A DNA stretch of 64,000 nt from Corylus avellana (Eukaryota > Streptophyta > Magnoliopsida > Fagales > Betulaceae). Where the stretch lies: contig NC_081542.1 of assembly GCF_901000735.1 (NCBI RefSeq), forward strand, positions 34,784,204 through 34,848,203, in the 5' to 3' direction. The translations under genes were made by a program, and so were the position numbers. The notes beneath the pieces are model-generated. The model searched no databases and was not told the origin of the DNA. It worked only from the letters and a program-made list of their open reading frames with translations. Below are positions 23,104-33,949 of the stretch, piece after piece; within the stretch, counting starts at the first letter, position 1, and each line of letters opens with the position of its first letter.

Positions 23104-23880
23104 CAATTTTCAGTCGTATGCGAAAATTGGCTCCGAAGTAGTCTCCGTATAGTGGTTCGCTACACCCTTTTCCCGTGGATTTGGGCCCTTGTTGCAATGG
23201 GCCTGGTTGGCCCTTTGAGTTGATGGGGTTTTAAAATGCAGTAAACAAGCAAACCAGAATTAGAGTGGTTTGGCCCCATATGAGCAGCCGTCCACTATGA
23301 GAATTGCTACGGTCTTATTCAAAATATTGACAAGATTACAACATTAACTCTCTCTTATTTCTTTCCCTTCCTTTCTCTCTCTTAGTTGCCTTCTTATTTT
23401 ATGATCCCTTTCTTCATTCTTCTTTCTTCTTTTTATAGGCTTCTTCACTGTGCCCGGATGTGGCCTTGCCAACTCATTCTCCTTTCATTCTATTTCTTTA
23501 ATAATTAATATGACTAAGCCTAGGATTAATAAATTAAACTAGGGGTCAAGGGAATAAAGGGAAAGAATTAGTGGGGAGACCTCTGACACGAGTGCTGCTT
23601 AGGCCGGTGCAGCATATAAATTAATATTTTCCTGATTGTGCCCTTTATTATTCCTGTCGGATCCCTTTCTAGCTATCAAACCTGTCCCGGATGTCCATTG
23701 CGTGGATGGGCATACCCGAGTGTTGAGCACCATGTCCCGGGCGCGTTTCTTTCGGGTGTACTTAATATTCATTGGGCTTAATGCCTTGGTTCCATTTATA
23801 GATGACCCGTCTATTTATATCTTGGGCTAATTTATTGGCCCAAGTTTGTCTAGGCCCAAAAATGGGAATTATCTCTAACA
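23104..23880 (-). repeat. 5' LTR of the minus-strand gypsy fragment
   Basis: On the minus strand it begins TGTTAGAGATAATTCCCATT at 23880 and runs to the primer site. The inner end is uncertain by a few bases. The partner LTR was not found, so the element is truncated on its left (3') side. Confidence 0.6.
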
Positions 23881-24511
23881 ATTCTCATATACTAATAAAA
23901 AAAAAATTATGAATTTTTATATCTTTTAATTCTAAAAGACATGACAATTTTATAAATTAAATTGGAGAAAAATTCATCTGATTACCAATTTGAAAGAAAA
24001 CTCTATCGTATAATTACACTAAGGATCGGCCTGTCTTGGTGTCCGGTGATAGTTTGGTGGTCTAAAAGGCATCTTTATCTTCGTCTCGCCAAAGTAACCT
24101 AAGATGCTCATGATCTCCATTGAACCCTACTTTATCGTAAAGGAAAAATATCATATGGATATATGCCTTTCAAAGAATAAAGCTTGTAAGCAGTAAATGA
24201 AATACTTTATTATAATTCTCTAATGCATTGTTCGTCCATGTATGGAATAAGAATTTTACAACTTGAAGTTTACGTTCAACTAGTTGCTTCTATCATGCAT
24301 AATATTCTTGAATTTTTTGTTCGTTTCACATTTCAGCATAATTGTCCATTTAGAACCACTTGACCATGTATAATTACAACACGAAACTGAATACTTATTG
24401 ATGGGAATTGAGGTGGATGTACACCCCACCACAGGGGTGGGGTGGACTACGTCCCTATGAACGGCAAGGGCAGATGATCAAGAGACTGCACTAAGGGTGG
24501 CCTTCTCTCTG
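23881..24511 (+). other. Upstream region of PP2 copy 2, paralogous to that of copy 3
   Basis: Shared lines with 31740-32100 include ACAATTTTATA(A/G)A(T/C)TAAATTGGA, GCCAAAGTAACCTAAGATGC and TTTCACATTTCAGCATAAT. This is a duplicated PP2 promoter flank. No ORF of interest is present. Confidence 0.65.
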
Positions 24512-24514
24512 TAA

Positions 24515-24972
24515 GGCCTCATTTGATTCGCAGAATGGGTATTCTATTATGAAAATGATTACTTATTACTAGAAATGAAAGATGGAATAATAAATAGTTA
24601 TTCTTATTCTTTAATTTGGTGACAACACAAACTTTATAATTGAAATTGAACCAACTAAAAAAACCTATATGATTTTTTATTTTTTCAAAATCCAGATTTA
24701 AAAAAAATAAAAAAATAAAAAATGGCAACGTTGAATCTATGGTGGTCGGCCACCCACAATTTCAACGCTTGCTTTTGCGCTTTTTTTTTTTTTTTTTTTT
24801 TTTTAGTTTGAAAGAAAATTATAAAAAATAAAAAGTTTTCGAAAAAACTTAATCTCTTCATAAGAGAATAGTTATTTTGTAGTTAAGAGAATAACTATTC
24901 TTAGGAATATGTCCTTACCAAATAAATAAATAACTATTCCATGGGTCTTAGGGCCGCAAACCAAACGGACCC
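24515..24972. mobile_element. Tourist-like (PIF/Harbinger) MITE in the PP2 copy 2 upstream region
   Basis: The left end GGCCTCATTTGATTCGCAG and the inverted right end GGGTCCGTTTGGTTTGCGG form imperfect terminal repeats. TAA flanks both sides (24512-24514 and 24973-24975). Both the TAA duplication and the GG...TTTGGTT end are typical of Tourist/PIF-Harbinger MITEs. The interior has ATAACTATTC arms and a long T-tract (24781-24804). There is no ORF. Confidence 0.65.
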
Positions 24973-25234
24973 TAAGAGTAGAGGGTGCAAAGGTTGGCCG
25001 CCGGAGTGGATCTCTATCCAAATCACTCATCTTGACCCTATTTTTTTCTTTTTCTTTCCCAACATAATTGTATATGTACACCTGACATGTTTTTATTGGA
25101 TTGAGGTGGAAAATGACATTATAACCTGCACTTTTACAATCAAAAGAAGAAGCTAATATTGTAGCCAAAACTCAGAATAATAAACTATATATGTATATAG
25201 CTCCACGCAAATGACATATTTGACCCTGACTTGC

Positions 25235-25242
25235 TATAAAAG
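25235..25242 (+). promoter_or_regulatory. TATA box of PP2 copy 2
   Basis: TATAAAAG lies 44 bases before the ATG. The same TATAAAAG-to-ATG layout occurs at 32172 in copy 3, implying a short purine-rich 5' UTR. Confidence 0.65.
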
Positions 25243-25278
25243 CATTGCTGCATGCCAGAACAAGAAGAAGAAGAAAAG

Positions 25279-26612
25279 ATGGGGGCCGGTTGGGGGTGTA
25301 CACAGCAACGGCTGGAAACACCAGTAGAAGCAAAGCCACCTGAGACAGCACCACCATTGAAAGAAGAGAGCACCAATTCTCCGGTTCGCATGCAAACTTT
25401 TCCATATTTTCAGTAATTTTTCATTAATTTTTAGGTTTTCAATTCATCAAATGATTACTTCATTTTAGGAAAATCTCATCAAATTTTATGAATAAAAGCA
25501 AAACCATCACCAACTTCGTAGTTTTGGATTGTTTTAATTTATTTTCCTTTTTCATTTCTTCTTTTTTCTTTTTTGGTTCATCATCTTCCTTGTTATTATT
25601 ATCAAAGGAGGATTGGGTTGATAAGAAATCCAACAACAACTGCTTCTTCTTGTATGCAAAAAATCTGAAAATCACTTGGGCTGATTCGGCTGGAGACAAT
25701 GGTTATTGGCGCTGGTCAAAGATTGAAGAAACAAGGTAAATAATTTCATGTCAAACCTAAAGTGTCAGATCAAACACCGGTAAGGGACTTGATCGTGGTG
25801 GCATCCCCATCAAGTCTAACGCCCACAGATACGTATGGAAGGATTGCTTTGTACGGGTTTGAAGTTTACAAGTAACCCTACTTTAGAAGAAGGATTTCTT
25901 GTCATTTAAAAAATTAAAAAAAAAATACTCATCTGTGCATGTCTTTTACCGTACAATTGCTATAATTCTATGTCAAACATAAAGGGTTAGATCAAGTGGT
26001 AAGGGACTTGGTCTTGGTGGCATCCCCATCAAGTCTACGCTCACAGATCCGTGTGGATCTGAGGATACTTTATACGAGTCCGGCCAAAGTCTACCCGACA
26101 GAAGTGGGTATACACGAAGTAACCCTACTTCAAAAGGGTTTCACGTCATAAAAAATAAAAAATAAAAAGTTGAAAAAAATTAAAAAATAAAAATAAAAAT
26201 CACTCTTTTATGCATGTATTTTACCGTTCAATTGCTATGATCCTGCAGTAATACAATGGTTGATGCTGCTGAACTATTACATGTTTGTTGGCTAGAAGTG
26301 CATGGAAAATTTGAGACACGACAGCTATCACCAGGAACTACATATGAAGTAGCATTTGTGATAATGTTGAAAGATCCAGCTTGTGGATGGGAAGTTCCGG
26401 TGAATGTGAGACTTGTTCTACCGGATGGAAACAAACAAGAACGAAAAGAAAATTTGATGAAAAGACCAAGAGGGGAATGGATAGAGATCCCGGTAGGTGA
26501 GTTTGTAGTAGAAGAGGCCGGATACATAGAATTTTCAATGTATGAATATGAAGGTGGCAAATGGAAGGGAGGGCTTGTCATCAAAGGTGTTGCAATTCGC
26601 CCCAAGAATTAG
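25279..26612 (+). CDS. PP2-A1/A2-like phloem lectin, copy 2, complete three-exon gene
   Basis: This is the only intact PP2 gene in the cluster. PP2 proteins are phloem-mobile lectins that bind GlcNAc oligomers and take part in sieve-element sealing and defence. Exons: 25279-25383 (35 codons, MGAGWGCTQQRLETPVEAKP), 25608-25735 (from GEDWVDKKSNNNCFFLYAKN, minus its first G, to IEET), and 26249-26612. Splice sites are CCG|GTTCGC, TCAAAG|GAG, ACAAG|GTAAAT and CTGCAG|TAA; the third exon joins as AG|T (Ser). The coding length is 597 bases (198 residues). PP2 hallmarks are NCFFLYAKNLKITW, ELLHVCWLEVHGKFE, TYEVAFVIMLKDPACGW and the C-terminal KWKGGLVIKGVAIRP. It has no F-box, so it is the lectin-only form. 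The first donor (GTTCGC) is weak and should be checked against RNA. Confidence 0.9.
25745..26155 (+). repeat. Tandem duplication of a SINE-like unit in intron 2 of PP2 copy 2
   Basis: Two copies with a period of about 225 bases share ATGTCAAACCTAAAG / ATGTCAAACATAAAG, GGTAAGGGACTTG, GTGGCATCCCCATCAAGTCT and AAGTAACCCTACTT. The TAGATCAAGTGGTAAGG line resembles the A-box of tRNA-derived plant SINEs, and each unit ends in an A-rich tail. A matching ACCGTNCAATTGCTAT phrase follows both copies, so intron sequence was duplicated with the unit. Confidence 0.6.
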
Positions 26613-27590
26613 GTTCTACAATAACCGACAACATAATTCAACCACTGTCGACTTTTCCATATAAATGGAGTTTATGATCATCGGAGCACGCAGATTCAAT
26701 CTTTTTTGTTTTGTTTTAAGGTAGATATGGCTTCTTTGTCCGGGCGAAATCATAGTAACATTAACCCACTTGAACCTCAACAGGGACTCAGATGGTCAGC
26801 AAACCGAGGTGAGCCATAGTGTGACCAACCCTACTAGGGTATTACTGGGACTCAAGGCGATTTATACTATCAATTAGATATGAGGATTCTCATTGCAGGA
26901 GAAAATTTAATATTAGTCATTTATTGACTAGAAATTTGTTACTGCTATAATATGGGAAATCTTTGAAAAAATCATTACGTAAAGTTTCTTCTGTCATAAT
27001 TTGGACTGTTTTAAACATGAAATAGGTTAATGAACTACGATTAAGGTAAACCTTGGAGTAATTAAGAGGTAAAAGTTGTACCATTTCAAGCAAATGACAA
27101 TAGGGTATTATATGATGAGAACGGTAATTTCAAGGTCGAGATAACTTTAGATGAAAACACTCTTTCATAAACATGAAATTTGCACAACTCTAATTCTTCA
27201 TTCTTTTGATAATATAATATAAAATTGTTAAATCATCATTTATTTTAAAAATTTAAGGTAAAAAGAATAGATAAATTTAATCATTTAATCAATATTTTAA
27301 CAATAATTAATTTAATTTTAGTCGCAAATTGTTCTGCAACAACAAAATTTTTTTGAGAATCATCGACCGGCAAAATCTAAATATTATTTATGATAATAAG
27401 AGAATTGGTATATGAGAATTTTGATTGACATTCCTAACAACCTAATTAGACAGCAAGTTTAACATCATCTTTTTTTTTTCTTTTTTTTTTAATGACTAAA
27501 ACAATGCTAAATGTGGTTTTTTCTTCCACTTTTCATATTACTGTCATACAACTGACAATGTGGCGATTACAACCGATTAAAATGGAATGC
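26613..27590. other. 3' flank of PP2 copy 2, no gene seen
   Basis: A/T-rich DNA; the first few hundred bases are probably 3' UTR and flank. No repeat or coding signal was recognised. Confidence 0.4.
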
Positions 27591-28039
27591 ATACCAGAAA
27601 GGTAATCCACCAGTGAGAACCAAATTCATCAAAACTGGTAAGAAGCTCAGGCTGAATGATATTGGGAATCAAAAACTTGTAAACTATCTTTGGCTTAATT
27701 TATGTTGCAACATTAAAACCCATAATAGAATTAACAGAAAAAGTACAGACAGAAATTCACAGCATATGCTCAATATAACGATCCTTTAAGAGCATTCCAT
27801 ACATATTCAAGATGTAAATGTCAAACACCCAAAATAAGAAAACGAGGTTAAAACAGCCAAACCCACTAGAACCCAATAAGAGTTTTTGGCACAACACGGC
27901 ATCAATCATCATAGTAGCCTCGATACATGGTCACCGGATCCTCATATAGTGTCTCTGAACATGCATTAACAACATCATCTACACGATTGTACTTGTAGAG
28001 TTTGCCACAACCGTGCAGCAAATTTATGAGTCTACGGTC
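27591..28039 (-). pseudogene. Possible terminal exon and 3' UTR of an unrecognised gene
   Basis: On the minus strand an open stretch of 46 codons runs from 28039 to a TGA at 27902. It reads DRRLINLLHGCGKLYKYNRV and, at its end, EDPVTMYRGYYDD. Its composition looks like real coding sequence, and it is followed by about 300 bases with 3'-UTR texture. An in-frame stop lies immediately upstream, so it needs an acceptor near 28040; the candidate (TACTTACTGAG) is weak. The family was not recognised and no other exon was found nearby. It could be a gene fragment or retrocopy. Confidence 0.3.
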
Positions 28040-28194
28040 TCAGTAAGTATAGAAATTATTGACTTTTCACAATGAGCCAACCTCTCACTCCTACGTAAGT
28101 TTACAATAACAACTAAATTGGTTTTAGCATATCAAAATATGGCATAGCCAATAAGGTAAACACCGTAGTTTTGATAGTCATGTGGAAATATACT

Positions 28195-29055
28195 AGTTAG
28201 CTATGAATGTTGATGTAAGCCCGATCTCCTGCTCGAAACATACACATATAAACCCATCTAATTCATTCGTACATATATATTATATAACTTAGCTATACCC
28301 ATAGGCATGCATTCATTATTTTGGGTGAACACGGCTTATAAGCATATATAAGCAATAAAATATATAATGAAAGTCATTGTGTGCAGTCTAGCTATAACGG
28401 TATATATATACTCTGTTCCATTCGGTCACATATGCATATTGATACATCCAGTACAAAAATCTCATGTAAGGCATCATAAAGCATCATATGCAATCTAGCT
28501 ATAGCGGTATACATATACTCTATTCCATTTAGTTACATATGCATACTGATGCGTCTAGCATGAAATTCCACTTAAATCATATTGTAAAACGTTATCAAAC
28601 ATAATCACTTATGCATAGGTTTTAGTGAGGATCTCAAGACAAATGCAGTCATTTGGTGTAATGATAGTGATAAGGTTAACACTTAGGGACTCATAGCAAG
28701 ATTTTGGAGGCCGTTTATCGTAATTAGTATTTTTAGATGACATAGCAGACTTAAAGTTTTGAAACATGTGTATATATATGGGAAAAATACACTTTATTCC
28801 CCTGAACTATCTACCCATTTGCACTTTTAACCCAAATATTTAAAAAGTGATACTTTACCCCCTCAAAGTATCTGACATTAACACTTAACCCCTATAAAAT
28901 ACACTTTACCCCCCTGAATTATTTTGAGTTGACACTTTACCCACCTGAGTTGACACTTTATCCCCCCAAAACTTAGTTACTTCGAGGGGGTAAAGTGTCA
29001 ACTCAAAATACTTCAAGGGGGTAAAGTGTCTTTCATGGGGTCAAGTGTCAATGTC
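28195..29055. repeat. Duplicated block A (left of gap)
   Basis: From TAGCTATGAATGTTGATGTAAG to the N gap this block is repeated at 29690-30545 with roughly 95% identity by eye. It contains an internal tandem pair of about 115 bases (AATCTAGCTATAGCGGTATA-type phrases at about 28387 and 28492). From 28780 it holds the left part of a fold-back element cut off by the gap. Confidence 0.8.
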
Positions 29056-29155
29056 NNNNNNNNNNNNNNNNNNNNNNNNNNNNNNNNNNNNNNNNNNNNN
29101 NNNNNNNNNNNNNNNNNNNNNNNNNNNNNNNNNNNNNNNNNNNNNNNNNNNNNNN

Positions 29156-29441
29156 TTTTTCTCTTCACCTTTTCTTTAATTTTCTTCTTCCTCTAGAGAG
29201 GAGCTACATACCGTGCAAAGAAGAGGGAGATTGAGAGAGGAGAGAGAGAGTGTGTGGGGAAATAAATGAAGAGGGAAGAATAAAAAGAGGAAAAAAGTTG
29301 ATGAAAAATTTTCAAAATCCCGCCCATGGCGCGTCTGTGCTGGGTGGGGCTCAAGGAAGTTTCCTGACGTGCCATGTGTCGCACGTCAGAAAACTACTCC
29401 GAAAAAAAAAAATCTACATAATTATATATCTATAATTATAT

Positions 29442-29493
<52 letters not shown>

Positions 29494-29689
29494 TTCTGAT
29501 ATGGTACACCGCCACGTCAGAAAATATATAATTTTTTAATTTTTAAAATCTGAATTATTTTTCTGACGTTGCAATATTTAACACGTCAGAATTTTCTGAC
29601 GTGGTAAAATTCACACATCAGAAAATTAATGACATGGCAACAAAACATGTACTGTAGCCACGTCTAAAAATGCTATTTTTTTTGTAGTG
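29156..29689. mobile_element. CACTA-type DNA transposon end (partial)
   Basis: The right end reads, on the minus strand, CACTACAAAAAAAATAGC, the CACTA terminal signature. Subterminal copies of TTCTGACGTG or its inverse CACGTCAGAA recur at about 29361, 29384, 29512, 29561, 29581 and 29593, as in CACTA subterminal repeats. The left end falls in or beyond the assembly gap. No transposase is visible, and a TA microsatellite (29443-29490) sits in the middle. Confidence 0.7.
29443..29490. repeat. (TA)n microsatellite
   Basis: An uninterrupted TA dinucleotide run inside the CACTA fragment. Confidence 0.95.
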
Positions 29690-30273
29690 TAGCTATGAAT
29701 GTTGATGTAAGCTCGATCTCCCGCTCGAAACATACACATATAAACCCATCTAATTCATTCGTACATATATATTATATAACTGAGCTATACCCATAGGCAT
29801 GCATTCATTATTTTGGGTGAACACGGCTTATAAGCATATATAAGCAATAAAATATATAATGAAAGTCATTGTGTGCAGTCTAGTTGTAACGGTATACATA
29901 TACTCTGTTCCATTTGGTCACATATGCATATTGATACATCCAGTACAAAAATCTCATATAAGGCATCGTAAAGCATCATATGCAATCTAGCTATAGACCG
30001 ACGGTATACATATACTCTGTTCCATTTAGTTACATATGCATACTGATGCATCTAGCATGAAATTCCACTGAAATCATATTGTAAAACATTATCAAACATA
30101 ATCACATATGCATAGGTTATAGTGAGGATCTCAAGACAAATGCAGTCATTTGGTGTGATAGTGATAGGGTTAACACTTAGGGACTCATTGCAAGATTTCG
30201 GAGGCCGTTTATCGTAATTAGTATTTTTAGATGACACAGCAGACTTAAAGTTTTGAGACATGTGTATATATAT
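29690..30273. repeat. Duplicated block B (right of gap)
   Basis: Second copy of the block at 28195, beginning TAGCTATGAATGTTGATGTAAG directly after the CACTA end. It carries the same internal tandem pair and the same line GAGGCCGTTTATCGTAATTAGT, which also occurs at about 49690. Confidence 0.8.
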
Positions 30274-30635
30274 GGGGAAAATACAATTTATCCCCTCGAA
30301 CTATTTACCTATTTGCACTTTTAACCCCAATGTTTAAAAAGTGATACTTTACTCCCTCAGAGTATCTGACATTAACACTTGACCTCCATGAAATACACTT
30401 TACCCCCCTGAAGTATTTTGAGTTGACACTTTATCCCCCCAAAACTTAGTTATTTCGGGGGGGTAAAGTGTCAACTCAAAATACTTCAAGGGGGTAAAGT
30501 GTCTTTCATGGGGTCAAGTGTCAATGTCAGATACTTTTGGGGGAGGGGAGGGGGGGGTAAAGTGTCACTTTTTAAACATTGGGGTTAAAAGTGCAAATTG
30601 GTGGATAGTTCAGGGAGGTAAAGTGTATTTTCCCC
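30274..30635. mobile_element. Fold-back MITE 1
   Basis: GGGGAAAATACAATTTATCC at the left is mirrored by AAAGTGTATTTTCCCC at the right. The two halves pair nearly throughout: left CACTTTTAACCCCAATGTTT with right AAACATTGGGGTTAAAAGTG. It is a 362-bp near-perfect palindrome. Flanks are TATATAT on both sides, so the duplication length is uncertain. It is noncoding. A truncated copy begins at 28780. Confidence 0.85.
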
Positions 30636-30663
30636 TATATATAGATTACGTACCTTGAATCTT

Positions 30664-31039
30664 GGGGTAACTTTACTGAAGACTCTTAAACTTCCATCCG
30701 ATTTGACAAACCCCCCCTAAACTTCAAAATCTCTTAATTTAGTCAACTGAACTTTCAATTGCTCTCAAAATGGACCCCTCCGTCAATTTTAGCCATTAAA
30801 AATACAAAAAAGACCAAAATATCACTGATTTTTTTTTTTAAATAAAAAAAAAACGTTTTGGAAGTGGGAATTTTATACAAAAGTCAGGGGTATAAACATC
30901 ATGTAACGTTTAAAATATGACGGAGGGGTTCAAATTGAGAGTAATTGAAAGTTCAGGAGACTAAATTGAGAGATTTTGAAGTTTAGGAGAGATTTGTTAA
31001 ATCGGGTGGAAGTTTAGGGGTTTTCAGTGAAGTTACCCC
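30664..31039. mobile_element. Fold-back MITE 2 (Mutator-type, 9-bp duplication)
   Basis: It starts GGGGTAACTTTACTGAAGAC and ends CAGTGAAGTTACCCC. The arms pair over about 150 bases (for example CTTCCATCCGATTTGACAAA with TTTGTTAAATCGGGTGGAAG). A perfect 9-bp duplication TTGAATCTT lies at 30655-30663 and 31040-31048, which fits a Mutator-class MITE. It is 376 bp and noncoding. Confidence 0.88.
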
Positions 31040-31048
31040 TTGAATCTT

Positions 31049-32171
31049 TTATAACGATAATATGTACAATATAATCTAAGTTAATGTGATGAATCTTAGT
31101 AAACGCTCTAGTTGTAATGATTAATGTTGATAAAATAAACAAAATATCATATGTTTTCGCTGATTAATATTTTTTTTTTTGAGAACTAGAGATAAATTGG
31201 TCTTATTCTTTTGGGGAATTAAACAGGGAGGCGTATTGAAGAGTTAAAAGTTAAAATGATTGGATTTTTATCCTTGAGGCTTGAAGGAGGCCTCTACTTT
31301 TAAAGGGGTGAGTCACTATAAGTCAATTGGAATATTTTTGTATATCCATGTGGCATTTATGTATTGTAATAGACAATAGCTACTGGTATGTAATGATACT
31401 AAAAGTTAAGCTTATATGGTTATGTTTTTAGTAGAAGGTCAAGTTTTTAAAATTTGGGGTAAGTTTGTGATATCAAAAGCAAAGAAACGTTTTATGTTGT
31501 GATTGCTATTTTATGTTGTACTGTCACCTGAAAAATACATATATTTTTCACTTACAACTTGTATTATATTTTATGTGTTGTAGGAAGTAGCTCCAATTCA
31601 ATATATAAAATTGTCATGTGTCTCATAAGAAGCACATATTTTAATAGCATATGAGAAACACATGCTTTTTTTAATCGAATTTCTCTCATTATTTTAATAC
31701 TATTATAAAAACATGTGTTTCTCACACGCTTAAGGAACATATAACAATTTTATAGACTAAATTGGAAGAACTTCATTCAACCCAATTTGGAGAAAAACTC
31801 AGTCCATAAAGGAATATGGAAACCATATAATTATAGACAGATGCTAGTTTGGTGGTTCACATTGAAAAGTGTTAAATGTAACCTAAGATCTTATCAAATG
31901 TCTTCCTCATCATGGCCAAAGTAACCTAAGATGCTCATGACCTCCATTGGACACCACTTTATTATAATTTTTTCATGCATTGTTGGTCCATAGGAATATA
32001 TAAGAATTTTAGAAATCTTTCGCAAATAGCTGCCGTATATTCTCCTAATTGTCTTTTAGTTCTTTTCACATTTCAGCATAATTAATTGACTACTAGACCA
32101 TGGATAATTACAAGGGATATCTAATTGGATTTACAGGAGAAAATAAAAAGACTGATTTGACCCTGACTTCC
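31049..32171. other. Flank and promoter region of PP2 copy 3
   Basis: 31049-31240 parallels 49780-49970, 31450-31590 parallels 59155-59290, and 31740-32100 parallels the upstream region of PP2 copy 2. These shared blocks show that the PP2 units duplicated with their flanks. No ORF of interest is present. Confidence 0.6.
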
Positions 32172-32179
32172 TATAAAAG
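32172..32179 (+). promoter_or_regulatory. TATA box of PP2 copy 3
   Basis: TATAAAAG, in the same context (GACTTCCTATAAAAGCAT) as the copy 2 box at 25235. Confidence 0.6.
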
Positions 32180-32359
32180 CATCGTTGCATCATGCCAAAA
32201 ACATGAACATCAAGAGATGGGAGCTTGGTGCTCACATGATCATGAGAACCAAAGTGGAAACAAAGCGGAAATATCTGTCGTAGTAGCACAAGTGAAACTC
32301 CCGTATTGTAATAATAAACCAGTAATGAAAGAAGAGAGCACCAATTCTCTGGTAATATT

Positions 32360-32824
32360 TGTAAGAATTTGGGAGAATATTATCATATAAACATTAAATA
32401 AAAATACTAACATCTGGCCATGGTTGTTTAAGCACTTGAATTGAATAATCCAGACTTGAATGTTTGTTGGATTCACAATCCTAGAGCCAATCATATTTGC
32501 ATTTGCAATCCTAAACCCTCACAATTTGTTTGGAGAGTGATAGATAAAGGTTTTTGGCCTATCTGTTTCTCACGTTAAAGTTGTAACTGATGGAGAATCA
32601 CAGGTATATTTATAGGCCAAGACCCTTATCCAATTAACCTTATGTTGCTTCCTTCCATCAAGGAAGATAACTTTTAGTGAAATAACATAACCTTTCACAT
32701 TTAGTAGTTATCTGTATATTAATTACCCAAGAGTTTTAGTTTAATAAAAACTCTATTCATATTATATGCCATATACATATAATATATGTGACATGTGTGA
32801 TACCTTAGAAGATTTATTCTAACG
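32360..32824 (-). repeat. Copia 3' LTR (left copy)
   Basis: 465 bp, TGTAAGAATTTGGGAGAATA...GATTTATTCTAACG, paired with 47948-48376. Confidence 0.85.
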
Positions 32825-33257
32825 TTCTCCCACTTGACGCACATGACACATCTTTAAAATCATTTGGGTAACTAAAACTGAATATGGTCATAATTAAAAA
32901 CTACTCAAGCTTTAGTTTTATTTAGAGAGATACAATACATGAATCATGGCGGTTATGTTATTATATTAACATTTCCTTCCATGAATTACAATGTATTAAT
33001 CTTTCTAAACAAAATTCTTTATATGGTATAATTCTTTATGAATAACTTCCAATAAGTCATTATGGGTCTAACTTTATTTATCCCAACGGATAAAACCAAT
33101 ATATGTGCACAAAAACTTTATAACAATAACTTTATGTCTACAGACCATTATTAGAGAGAAACTTAACACGAAATGAATTAATGAGTCTCATATACTCCAC
33201 ATGACTATATACTTCTTTACCGGTAAACTTTTAGTCATGGAATCCACAATCATTAAT

Positions 33258-33940
33258 TCAATACTTAATAGACACTTCACGTCTCTTAATATTCTCTCTC
33301 ATAGTGAGATACTTTATGTTGATATACTTACTTCTGCTTCTACTTTTCATTGTTCTTAGACAAGAATTATTGTATAAAATCTTTATGGGTTTCGCTATAA
33401 AATTGACAATCTTGAGACCTTTAATAAAAAGTCTCAACCATAATGCCTGTGAACTAAATTCATAGCATGCAATAAATTCTGCTTTCATAGTAGACGTATC
33501 AACTTTAGTTTGCATACTGCATCTCCAGGATATAGCCCCATAGCAATAAGAAAATATATCATGAAGTAGACTTTCTATTATCTACATATTCAGCAAAATT
33601 TGAATTTGAATAACCAACAACCTCTAAACGGTCAGTGTAGCTTTAGGTCAATCTGTAGATCTTGGTTTTCTTGCATATACCGCAAGACTTTTTGTGGCTC
33701 TCTATTAACCCAATAATCCTACTGCTAGTCCAATATCATGTTTAGAGCAGACCTCTGCATACACTAGATTGCCTACTATAGATTCATACAAAGGACTTTT
33801 AATCTGCTCTTGTTCCAATGCATTTTGGGATATTGATCTTTACTAAATTTATCTCCTTTAATAATAGGTGCTACTAAAGATTCATAGTTCCCTTTATTCT
33901 AAATCTCTCGAAAATTTTTTCAATGTAGGCCTTAAAAGAC
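33258..33940 (-). pseudogene. Copia RNase H and reverse-transcriptase tail relics
   Basis: On the minus strand an open stretch (33515 to 33258) reads QTKVDTSTMKAEFIACYEFS and later SRSKYINIKYLTMRENIKRR. That is the copia RNase H signature (STMEAEF..., then SKHIDIKY...). Further upstream (about 33940 to 33750) YIEKIFERFRIKGTMN-type and IKGDKFSKDQYPKMHWN-type lines of the reverse-transcriptase end are readable across stops. No other domain could be read with confidence. Confidence 0.8.
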
Positions 33941-33949
33941 TGTCATAAT

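Noticed and set aside
28021..28050. Plus-strand donor GTAAGT at 28042
   Set aside because: The upstream + strand has stops in all frames near the site, so no + strand exon can be supported.
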